A DNA stretch of 12,953 bases from an uncultured Eubacteriales bacterium (GTDB lineage: Bacteria > Bacillota > Clostridia > Oscillospirales > Oscillospiraceae). This document shows positions 7,135-12,953 of the stretch, piece after piece. The first letter of the stretch is position 1. The number at the start of each line of letters is the position of its first letter. Made by a program: the position numbers and the translations under genes. The notes beneath the pieces are model-generated. The model searched no databases, was not told where the DNA came from, and saw only the letters and a program-made list of their open reading frames with translations. The stretch is from positions 1 to 12,953 of the forward strand of contig CABRZL010000054.1 in assembly GCA_902475435.1 (NCBI GenBank). Direction: 5' to 3'.

Positions 7135-7983
7135 TTATTCTTCAGCAGTTGGCGCGGGAGCGATTTCTAATCCCTCTTTTGGGGTAATGGGAAGCCAAAC
7201 CTCGAAATAGCCGGTCAGTTTATTGTCCTCCAACACAGAACAGATCAAATTACCCCGGGCGTTCCCTGCAACCGTGAGCCCTTGTTCTCGTGCGTAGTCC
7301 ATCATAAATTTTAGATGCCGGGGAGAAAAGGCGTTTTTTCCGGAACTGGTAAATACAGAGTGAATGCTGGGTTCTGACGGAAGATGGACGACCGGAGGAT
7401 TCAATGGAACATTGAGTTCTTTTACGTAGTCCATACCCAGGGAAAAGCCCCAGGCATAATTGTCAGTCTTATTTTCCAGATCTTCCTGGCCAATTTCAAA
7501 ACATCGATGGGTGAGCGGCATATACTGAAGCCATTGGTGAGAGAGCTCTTGCAGTTCTTTACTGTTATCGTAAATAAAATTGTATCGGTTCAGATATCGC
7601 ACAATTTCCGGCGAATATACCAGATCACATTTTCCCAACAGAGGTTTCGCACGTCGGACCTCCTTCAGGTATTGTCTGGCACGACGCAAAAGAAGTTCCT
7701 GACGGCGGATTGTAGCTTCAATCTCGCTGTCTTTGTCCTCCATCATGGAGATAATGTCTTCATAGCTGCTTTTGGAGACAATGCGGGCTACCTGTTCAAT
7801 ACCGAAACCGAAGTTCTTGTACCAAAGGCAGTCAATCAGGAAATTGATATCCCAGGGCTCATAGTAACGGTAATCGTTGGCTTGGTCTTTGACCGGTTTT
7901 ACTACGCCTTTTTTTTCATAGTACCGCAATAGATCGGGAGATATTCCCAATATTTTTGCAACATCGCCAATTTTATATCTCAA
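7135..7983 (-). CDS. MerR-family regulator with GyrI-like effector domain
   Basis: A 282-residue regulator of the BmrR/TipA-like MerR type. The DNA-binding domain is clear: YKIGDVAKILGISPDLLRYYEKKGVVKP (about 3-30) and the second wing region NDYRYYEPWDINFL (about 36-49). A dimerisation helix rich in Arg and Glu follows (about 76-115). The rest looks like a GyrI-type small-molecule domain, with YFEVWLPI near the C-terminus and its conserved glutamate. The start appears to be TTG at 7983, which gives the standard MerR N-terminus. A weak AAAGGA site lies 11 bases upstream and no in-frame ATG is available. The end of a 10-codon leader ORF (ATG at 8012) overlaps this start. It is divergent from the cyclase operon and most likely senses that pathway's substrate or product. 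Confidence 0.93.
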   Translation of the reverse strand: MRYKIGDVAKILGISPDLLRYYEKKGVVKPVKDQANDYRYYEPWDINFLIDCLWYKNFGFGIEQVARIVSKSSYEDIISMMEDKDSEIEATIRRQELLLRRARQYLKEVRRAKPLLGKCDLVYSPEIVRYLNRYNFIYDNSKELQELSHQWLQYMPLTHRCFEIGQEDLENKTDNYAWGFSLGMDYVKELNVPLNPPVVHLPSEPSIHSVFTSSGKNAFSPRHLKFMMDYAREQGLTVAGNARGNLICSVLEDNKLTGYFEVWLPITPKEGLEIAPAPTAEE

Positions 7984-8058
7984 ACAGTCCGCCGTCCTTT
8001 CTGCGTTCCCATTTTGCAGTCTTCCTAAAAAGGGGGTAGTCTGCCTGCAAACAATATT

Positions 8059-8086
8059 ATTATAGCAAAAAAAATAAAATTTGCAA
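8059..8086 (-). promoter_or_regulatory. Promoter of the MerR regulator gene
   Basis: On the minus strand TTGCAA (8081-8086) is followed after 16 bp by TATAAT (8059-8064). The start site near 8052 gives a leader of about 70 bases. The -35 lies only 7 bp from the -35 of the divergent cyclase promoter, so a protein bound to the palindrome next door could affect both. Confidence 0.7.
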
Positions 8087-8093
8087 ACGGCAC

Positions 8094-8124
8094 TTGACCT
8101 TAGAACTGTTCCAAGGTGTAAAGT
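8094..8124 (+). promoter_or_regulatory. MerR-type promoter and operator for the cyclase operon
   Basis: TTGACC (-35, 8094-8099) and TAAAGT (-10, 8119-8124) are separated by 19 bp instead of the optimal 17. The spacer is filled by a 21-bp palindrome (8097-8117, outer arms ACCTT/AAGGT, inner GAAC/GTTC, one mismatched pair). An over-long spacer with a central palindrome is the hallmark of promoters that MerR proteins activate by twisting the DNA. Since a MerR gene is divergently transcribed from 7983, it is the obvious regulator. Predicted transcript start near 8131, with a leader of about 90 bases. Confidence 0.85.
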
Positions 8125-8222
8125 ATAAATATGCAGAGAGTCCTCAAAGCTTCAGGGAAGACCTGGTATGTATTGGGGCTGCTTAACTACATATACTTTA
8201 TCATAATTAGGAGGAATATACC

Positions 8223-9125
8223 ATGGCTTATATGCCCAAAGAGAAATGCCACCAATATCTCGATGATTCTAAAATGGTTAAGATTTATGATCTGTCCCAG
8301 CCCTGGGGTACCGATACTCCCTTGTGGCCATTCCCAGGCGCACGTCAGGATTTGCAGTTCCCTCGTGGACAGTATTTGGGCCGGTTCCACAAGAGAACCA
8401 TGACTTACACCGGAACACTGCATGCCGGTACGCATATGGATGCGCCGAACCATGTGCTTCATGAGGAAGAGGTTGACCGTGAGAGAAACGGATACACCCT
8501 GGCTGAGATTCCGTTAAATCGCTGCATAGGCTCCGGTATTATTGTAGATATGCGGTATCTCCGGGATGAGTTTGAAGAGAAGTGGAAGGCTGCGGATGGC
8601 GATCCCGCTAAAATGGGCGATATTTGGCATATCATTATGCCGGAGGAACTGGAAGCAGCCTGCAAGAAGGACGGCTTGGAGATCCGGGAAAACGACTGGG
8701 TTGTGATCAATACTGGCTTCCATCATTATTGGAGAGTCAACAACGATAAGTATTATAACTATTATCCCGGTGAGGGTCCGGAATTGGCAAAATATTTGAC
8801 CGAAGAAAAGCACATCAAAGGTATTTCCGGCACTTGGGGGGCCACGGATGCACCATTGTGGCATGATCCGTTGTCCGAGCAGATGCCTTGGCTGGATAAG
8901 GCTTATCGGAAGGCAACTGGAAAGGATCCCAGCATTTTATATCCGGACTATGAGCCTTGTCATCGTATTTACATGCAGCATGGTGTTTGTACTGTAGAAA
9001 ATGCCGGTGGCGACATTGATGAAGTGACTGGCAAGCGTATGACCATTGCAGCATTCCCGTTCCGTTGCGAAATGGCAGACGGTGGCTTTGTCAGATTGGT
9101 AGCTTGGGAAGAGGGATCTTTCTAA
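8223..9125 (+). CDS. Cyclase-family metal-dependent hydrolase
   Basis: A 300-residue member of the cyclase family (the fold of bacterial kynurenine formamidase and isatin hydrolase), which uses Zn or Mn to hydrolyse amides, lactones or cyclic ketones. The signature HAGTHMDAPNH is intact at residues 67-77; His67, His71, Asp73 and His77 are the expected metal and catalytic ligands. The C-terminal CHRIYMQHGVCTVENAGG (about 246-263) supplies the conserved His247 and Glu259. It is longer than kynurenine formamidase (about 210), with extra N-terminal and central segments, and there is no tryptophan-pathway neighbour, so that role is unlikely. The ATG start has AGGAGG eight bases upstream. It is first in the operon controlled by the MerR-type promoter. 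Opening of a ring in the pathway is the most natural role here (inference). Confidence 0.92.
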   Translation: MAYMPKEKCHQYLDDSKMVKIYDLSQPWGTDTPLWPFPGARQDLQFPRGQYLGRFHKRTMTYTGTLHAGTHMDAPNHVLHEEEVDRERNGYTLAEIPLNRCIGSGIIVDMRYLRDEFEEKWKAADGDPAKMGDIWHIIMPEELEAACKKDGLEIRENDWVVINTGFHHYWRVNNDKYYNYYPGEGPELAKYLTEEKHIKGISGTWGATDAPLWHDPLSEQMPWLDKAYRKATGKDPSILYPDYEPCHRIYMQHGVCTVENAGGDIDEVTGKRMTIAAFPFRCEMADGGFVRLVAWEEGSF

Positions 9126-9155
9126 ACATTATCTAGTTTTTTCAGCCATACATAT

Positions 9156-9190
9156 GATACAAGCCGGAGTTTCTCTTTCCGGCTTGTATC
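9156..9190. other. Perfect hairpin between cyclase and dehydrogenase genes
   Basis: Perfect 13-bp stem (GATACAAGCCGGA at 9156-9168 with its complement at 9178-9190) and a 9-base loop. It lies 30 bp after the cyclase stop. There is no T run on either side (ACTGTGAACATC follows), so it is not a classic intrinsic terminator. It could stabilise the upstream mRNA or partly reduce expression of the downstream genes. Confidence 0.75.
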
Positions 9191-9230
9191 ACTGTGAACA
9201 TCTAAAAATAAGCGAATGAGGAGTTTTATG

Positions 9231-10202
9231 ATGAAAACCCTAGGGGACATTAAGAAGATTGCCGTCCTGGGCGCTGGGACCATGGGCCCTGGTATTGCGC
9301 AGACTTACGCTATGGGCGGATATTCGGTTGTCATGTGGACTCGGTCGGAGAAGACGCGGGAAAAGGCTCAAGCGGCGCTGCATTCTCAGCTTGAGACGTT
9401 TGCCCAAGAGGGCGAGATCAATGCAGATGATGTAGAGAAGATTTACGACCGTGTGCGGTTTGCGTTAACTGTAGAAGAAGCAGTAGATGGAGCAGATTTC
9501 ATCCAGGAGACGATTGTTGAGAATCGGGACGCCAAAGCCGCGCTGTATGAACAGTTGGCGGCCTGTGTTCCAGACGATGTTATTATTGCATCCAATACCT
9601 CTGCACTCAATATCTTTGAGATTGTGCCAGAGAAATTGTTGCCGCAACAGATCATTTGCCATTGGTATGCGCCGCCGCAGCTGATTCCTCTTGTGGAAGT
9701 GGTCAAGAGTGAGCAGGCCCCGCAGGAATTTGCTGACATTGCCATGGAACTTCTCAAAAAGTGCGGTAAAACTCCAGTTTTGATGAAGAAGTTTATTCGA
9801 GGATATATCGTAAACCGTCTACAGCAGTGCCTGAATCAGGAGATTTTCTATTTACTGGAGCATGATTACTGCGATGCAGAAGCGATTGATTTGGCCTGTA
9901 AGGCCAGCTTTATTCCAAGAGCTTGTGTGTTGGGTCTGTGTAAACGCATGGATTTTGGCGGCGTGGATATGACGGCAAATAATTTCCGCAACCACAGCTA
10001 CGAAATGCCCCATCCACCCAAGTCTGAAGTAATCCCCAACGTACTTGCCGAAATGGTGGAAAAGAACGAGTTGGGAATTAAGACCGGAAAGGGCTTTTAC
10101 GATTATTCCAACGTGGATATCGAGGAATTAAAAGCAAAACGGGATAAACAACTGTTTGAAATATTCCGTTTGGAGAAAAAATTCCTGGAAGATCCTGTCT
10201 AA
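9231..10202 (+). CDS. 3-hydroxyacyl-CoA dehydrogenase-like NAD-dependent enzyme
   Basis: A 323-residue enzyme of the 3-hydroxyacyl-CoA dehydrogenase (HCDH) family, oxidising a 3-hydroxy group with NAD. The nucleotide-binding motif VLGAGTMGPGIAQ is at about 12-24. Family catalytic positions are visible: Ser124 in SNTSAL, His144 in HWYAPP, Glu156 in LVEVV and Asn195 in VNRL. The closing GIKTGKGFYDY (about 282-292) is typical. The usual HFFNPP reads HWYAPP, so the substrate may not be an ordinary acyl-CoA; related enzymes act on free acids such as gulonate or carnitine. I choose ATG at 9231 (GAGGAG seven bases upstream) over ATG at 9228 and 9216; the last overlaps the ribosome binding site. It follows the cyclase in the same operon and could oxidise the ring-opened hydroxy acid. 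Confidence 0.92.
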   Translation: MKTLGDIKKIAVLGAGTMGPGIAQTYAMGGYSVVMWTRSEKTREKAQAALHSQLETFAQEGEINADDVEKIYDRVRFALTVEEAVDGADFIQETIVENRDAKAALYEQLAACVPDDVIIASNTSALNIFEIVPEKLLPQQIICHWYAPPQLIPLVEVVKSEQAPQEFADIAMELLKKCGKTPVLMKKFIRGYIVNRLQQCLNQEIFYLLEHDYCDAEAIDLACKASFIPRACVLGLCKRMDFGGVDMTANNFRNHSYEMPHPPKSEVIPNVLAEMVEKNELGIKTGKGFYDYSNVDIEELKAKRDKQLFEIFRLEKKFLEDPV

Positions 10203-10308
10203 TATTCCAGCCGGATCACGCAGTGCAAGTTTGAGAGCATAGAGCCGCAAGCTCTGTTTCCTCTTGAATGTCGTTCTATGCGGAACATCTGGTAGGGAGG
10301 AGTTCCTT

Positions 10309-10635
10309 TTGGATCTTTGTCTGTTTTCTGGATATGCAAGACTGCCGTCCAATACCACTGCTCAAAAAATTTACGAAGAACTGGTATTGGTCATGGTAAT
10401 TGATATGGTAACTGGTGTTGTGCACAACGCAGAATGTACTATGGTCACAGGTCTTGCGAAGGAATTTGTCAGTAAGTTAATTATTGGCTATGATATGAAA
10501 CAGGGAATTGACCCCCTGGTGAAAGAGCTGGAGCATAGATATCAGGGACACCTGAAAAAGGCTCTGGCCAGTGCGATCCGAATGATCGGCAGTCAATATG
10601 CCGAGATGCTGCGGACAGAATCGGATCATAAATAG
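10309..10635 (+). CDS. DUF3870-like small protein
   Basis: A 108-residue protein that I recognise as resembling DUF3870, a family of unknown function in Firmicutes. Visible features are the opening LFSGYARLPSNTTAQKIYEEL, a hydrophobic strand pair (LVLVMVIDMVTGVVHNAECT) and a helical C-terminus (HRYQGHLKKALASAIRMIGSQY). It is probably cytoplasmic, without membrane segments. The start is set at TTG 10309, since GGGAGGAG lies six bases upstream and the domain begins at once. An upstream ATG at 10264 has no ribosome binding site. It lies 106 bp after the dehydrogenase and in line with the symporter, so it likely belongs to the same pathway. No biochemical role can be assigned. Confidence 0.8.
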   Translation: MDLCLFSGYARLPSNTTAQKIYEELVLVMVIDMVTGVVHNAECTMVTGLAKEFVSKLIIGYDMKQGIDPLVKELEHRYQGHLKKALASAIRMIGSQYAEMLRTESDHK

Positions 10636-10654
10636 ATGCTGTTTTGGTAAATGA

Positions 10655-10732
10655 CTGTCGGAGTCCCCGACAGACCCAATGCCTAAAAGCCGGCGAAGCA
10701 CAGGCAGAATGCTTGTGCTTTGGTCGGCTTTT
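10655..10732 (+). terminator. Tandem hairpins and terminator after the DUF3870 gene
   Basis: A first small hairpin has CTGTCGG/CCGACAG (10655-10661 with 10667-10673) and a 5-base loop. A longer one follows: AAAAGCCG (10685-10692) with CGGCTTTT (10725-10732), an internal loop, then AAGCACA/TGTGCTT. It is followed by CTTTTTCC. The second is a credible intrinsic terminator 49 bp past the stop. No promoter is obvious between it and the symporter gene, so the symporter may depend on readthrough. Confidence 0.78.
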
Positions 10733-10770
10733 CTTTTTCCTTTGAATAACAAGATTGAGGTGTGAGAGCA

Positions 10771-12168
10771 ATGAACCCTTTGCAACTTGCCGGACTGATT
10801 CTGACGATTGTGCTGATTTTGGGGCTGAGCGTCTATTCCGGGATGAAAAATAAAAAGCCGGGGCAAAAAAATGGCTCCGTGGTGGTAGCGGGAATTATAA
10901 TGGGAACCCTGGTAGGAGGATCTTCGACCGTGGGAACAGCACAGCTTGCTTATGATTATGGTATGTCAGCCTGGTGGTTTACCCTTGGAGGCGGTATTTC
11001 CTGCTTGGTGCTGGCGTTGGGCTTTGTGAAGCCGTTCCGTCACAATGGTGGACATACGCTTGTGGGGATGATTAACAATGAGTTCGGATCTACAGCAGGC
11101 GTTTCCGCTTCCATTCTCAGTGCAATTGGTACTTTTATCAATATTCTTTCCCAGATGATTTCTGCATCGGCAGTGTTGGCGGTCCTGTTTCCCAATATGG
11201 GACTGGTTCCGGAGCTAATTATCACTACAATATTTATGATCCTCTATGTGGTCATTGGCGGAGCCAAAGGTGCCGGCATGGTTGGCGTTCTGAAGTTGGC
11301 GCTGTTGTACCTGGCGATGATCGGCAGCGGAGTTCTGGCCATCTCACTGAGCGGCGGAATCGGTGGATTTGTTGATATGGTGCATGGGATCGATAATCCA
11401 GAGGGGGTTCATTTCTTTAGTTTGTTTGCACGGGGACTTGGAACCGATCTTGGAGCGGGGATATCTCTGCTGTTGGGTGTTTTGACAACACAGACCTATG
11501 CGCAGGCGGTATTGTGGAGCAAAACCGATCAGACGGCGCGGAATGGGGCGTTGATCTCTGCATTCCTCATCCCGCCAATTGGAGCAGGCGGCATCCTGGT
11601 TGGTCTGTTTATGCGAGCCACACATCCTGGCATTGTGGCTAAGACGGCGTTGACATCCTTTGTTTTGGAATATATTCCGCCAGTGTTCAGCGGTATTGTA
11701 CTGGGAACCTTGTTTATTGCAGTGGTTGGTACCGGTGCCGGGTTGGCGCTTGGCATTTCATTCATCATTAATGAGGATATCGTCAATCGGCTGACTCATA
11801 AGTTTGATGGAGCCATGAAACAGCGTCTGCTGGGCAAACTCTGGATTGTGCTGATTTTGATTGTGGCCTGTGTGCTTTCCAGTGGTTCCCTGGGAGATCT
11901 GATTCTTGGATTTGCATTTATGTCTATGGGCTTACGCGCTGCTGCGGTGTTTGCACCACTGTGCGCCGCATTGTTTTTCCCTGGAAAGGTAGATCGGTAT
12001 TGGGCAATTGCGTCGATTATTTTGGGGCCGATTGCAGTGTTTATCGGAAAGTTGGTGGGTGTATCCTTTGACCCCTTGTTTATTGGAATTGCAGTTAGCG
12101 CGCTATTGATTTTAGGTGGAGGCATTTATAAAAAAGTACATTCCAACAAGCTGATTTCAGGTACGTGA
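10771..12168 (+). CDS. Sodium:solute symporter (SSS family)
   Basis: A 465-residue, strongly hydrophobic membrane transporter of the sodium:solute symporter family (LeuT-like fold). Helix 1 is at about 4-24. It is followed by the family-like loop and helix VVVAGIIMGTLVGGSSTVGT (about 37-56) and AYDYGMSAWWFTLGGGISC (about 60-78). Further helices follow near 113-140, 148-165, 172-195, 226-247, 258-283 and 304-333, with more to the C-terminus. A sodium-coupled importer next to catabolic enzymes suggests uptake of the pathway substrate; the family carries sugars, carboxylates, amino acids and others, so this does not identify it. Start set at ATG 10771 (GAGG ten bases upstream). GTG at 10762 lies too close to the ribosome site. 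Confidence 0.92.
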   Translation: MNPLQLAGLILTIVLILGLSVYSGMKNKKPGQKNGSVVVAGIIMGTLVGGSSTVGTAQLAYDYGMSAWWFTLGGGISCLVLALGFVKPFRHNGGHTLVGMINNEFGSTAGVSASILSAIGTFINILSQMISASAVLAVLFPNMGLVPELIITTIFMILYVVIGGAKGAGMVGVLKLALLYLAMIGSGVLAISLSGGIGGFVDMVHGIDNPEGVHFFSLFARGLGTDLGAGISLLLGVLTTQTYAQAVLWSKTDQTARNGALISAFLIPPIGAGGILVGLFMRATHPGIVAKTALTSFVLEYIPPVFSGIVLGTLFIAVVGTGAGLALGISFIINEDIVNRLTHKFDGAMKQRLLGKLWIVLILIVACVLSSGSLGDLILGFAFMSMGLRAAAVFAPLCAALFFPGKVDRYWAIASIILGPIAVFIGKLVGVSFDPLFIGIAVSALLILGGGIYKKVHSNKLISGT

Positions 12169-12172
12169 TGGA

Positions 12173-12206
12173 AAAGGAACGGAATCATATTTGATTCCGT
12201 TCCTTT
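12173..12206. terminator. Bidirectional terminator between symporter and MFS genes
   Basis: Perfect 15-bp stem (12173-12187 with 12192-12206, containing GGAACGGAATCA) and a 4-base loop. It lies between the converging ends of the symporter (12168) and the MFS gene (12214). The stem starts with AAA and ends with TTT, so each strand has a short T run. It probably serves both genes. Confidence 0.82.
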
Positions 12207-12213
12207 AAAAAAT

Positions 12214-12953
12214 TTAGATCAGTTTGCCGCTGCGGGACAAACAGAAGTTGTGCATCCAGCGCATAAGCACCATGGGCACAATACATATGATTGCACAAAG
12301 AATGAATACTGGGGTGAAGGAAACCGTATTTCCTACAACGGAGGCGACTTTGCCGAATACTACGGATGAAGCGGCGATGGAAATCAATACAAGCCCGTAA
12401 TTGGTACCCGAATTAGCTGCTCCAAATAGTTCCGTAGAGATAACAGGATTGATGCCGGAGGTGCCGCCATAGGTAAATGAAATGAGAAATACGGCCAGAA
12501 TATATAGCGGACCGGAGGCAGTAATCATCAGAAAGCATGCCACTGCGGAAACAATGCAGCAGATAATAATGGAATTTGTACGACCCAGGCGGTCAGAGAT
12601 AGCAGGCGCTAGAATTCGACCCAATGCATTGGCGATGCCGGTGGACATGACGGCTGCCAATGCCAGATTTGTCGATAGGCCGCGATCCATGGCAATGGTT
12701 TTAATATACGGGATGATGACGAGATATGCGGCAGAAGAAAGAAACATCGAGATGATTAAAAAATAATATAAAGGAGTTTTGAGCATCTCATTTGGTTTAA
12801 ACTGTTTGAATTCATCAGCACGCAATACCTTTTTTGCCTCATGCATGTAATATTTTGGATCTGGTTGTGTAATCCCCAAGGAACTGATTACGCAGATGAT
12901 GAGAAAAATCAAGGCTAAAATTTCAAATGTGCTGGAAACACCAAGATTGGCAA
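12214..12953 (-). CDS. MFS transporter, OxlT-like, 5' end cut by window edge
   Basis: C-terminal 245 or so residues of a major facilitator transporter; the reading frame runs off the right edge without a stop. A short cytoplasmic loop (PDPKYYMHEAKKVLRADEF) precedes the second six-helix bundle. The MFS signature in the middle of that bundle reads GRILAPAISDRLGRT, and a later block FGAANSGTNYGLVLISIAA resembles oxalate/formate antiporter-type carriers. Such proteins usually exchange or export small carboxylates. It is convergent with the symporter and shares its terminator, so it belongs to a different transcript. A TTG at 12912 could be mistaken for a start, but it lies inside a membrane helix and the coding sequence clearly continues upstream. 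Confidence 0.9.
   Translation of the reverse strand, partial: ANLGVSSTFEILALIFLIICVISSLGITQPDPKYYMHEAKKVLRADEFKQFKPNEMLKTPLYYFLIISMFLSSAAYLVIIPYIKTIAMDRGLSTNLALAAVMSTGIANALGRILAPAISDRLGRTNSIIICCIVSAVACFLMITASGPLYILAVFLISFTYGGTSGINPVISTELFGAANSGTNYGLVLISIAASSVVFGKVASVVGNTVSFTPVFILCAIICIVPMVLMRWMHNFCLSRSGKLI

Noticed and set aside
7384..7932. Plus-strand 182-codon open frame
   Set aside because: Antisense to the MerR gene, which carries unmistakable HTH motifs.
8131..8403. Plus-strand open frame starting in the cyclase leader
   Set aside because: Its ATG is at the predicted transcript start without a ribosome site, and it overlaps the cyclase gene out of frame.
8223..9125. Kynurenine formamidase (kynB) call for the cyclase-family gene
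   Set aside because: The metal motif fits the whole family, but the protein is about 90 residues longer and no tryptophan-degradation gene is present.
4659..10202. Firm assignment to bile acid 7-dehydroxylation or phloroglucinol degradation
   Set aside because: Only the fold class of one or two enzymes matches; the other expected genes of either pathway are not in the window.
10477..10866. Minus-strand open frames over the DUF3870 and symporter junction
   Set aside because: They cross the terminator and are antisense to two supported genes.

Overview
The window looks like a chromosomal accessory or catabolic region from a low-to-mid GC Gram-positive anaerobe of the Clostridia, most likely a gut or sediment type. 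This rests on strong AGGAGG-type ribosome binding sites, consensus sigma-A promoters (TTGACA-17-TATAAT), compact hairpin terminators, and the protein families: MarR plus ABC exporter, GntP permease, DUF3870, SnoaL-like proteins and an OxlT-like MFS transporter. The genus cannot be told from the sequence. There are no rRNA, tRNA, CRISPR or transposase features.

Layout: (1) 1-1662, minus strand: a MarR regulator followed by an ABC exporter cut by the left edge, with a consensus promoter upstream of the regulator. (2) 1773-3358, minus strand: a GntP-family permease gene split by a frameshift, flanked by a perfect-stem terminator and a strong promoter whose -35 lies in a palindrome. (3) 3546-4456, minus strand: a Sel1-repeat protein with its own terminator and promoter. 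(4) 4619-7128: three paralogous NTF2/SnoaL-like proteins, one on the minus strand and two in a plus-strand operon diverging from it. The 251-bp gap between them holds several short repeats. (5) 7135-8124: a MerR regulator with a GyrI-like effector domain, divergent from the next operon. The gap contains a textbook MerR-type promoter with a 19-bp spacer filled by a palindrome. (6) 8223-12168, plus strand: a cyclase-family metal-dependent hydrolase, a 3-hydroxyacyl-CoA dehydrogenase-like enzyme, a DUF3870 protein and a sodium:solute symporter. (7) 12214 to the right edge, minus strand: the C-terminal part of an OxlT-like MFS transporter.

How the genes may work together (inference): regions 4-6 look like one inducible uptake and degradation module for an unknown cyclic or oxygenated small molecule. 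The symporter would import it, and the NTF2-like proteins (same fold class as BaiE and scytalone dehydratase) would carry out hydration, dehydration or isomerisation. The cyclase-family enzyme would hydrolyse a ring or activated bond, and the HCDH-like enzyme would oxidise a 3-hydroxy acid. The MerR protein probably senses the substrate or an intermediate and switches on the cyclase operon. Substrate and reaction order cannot be read from the sequence, and I do not recognise this exact combination as a named pathway.
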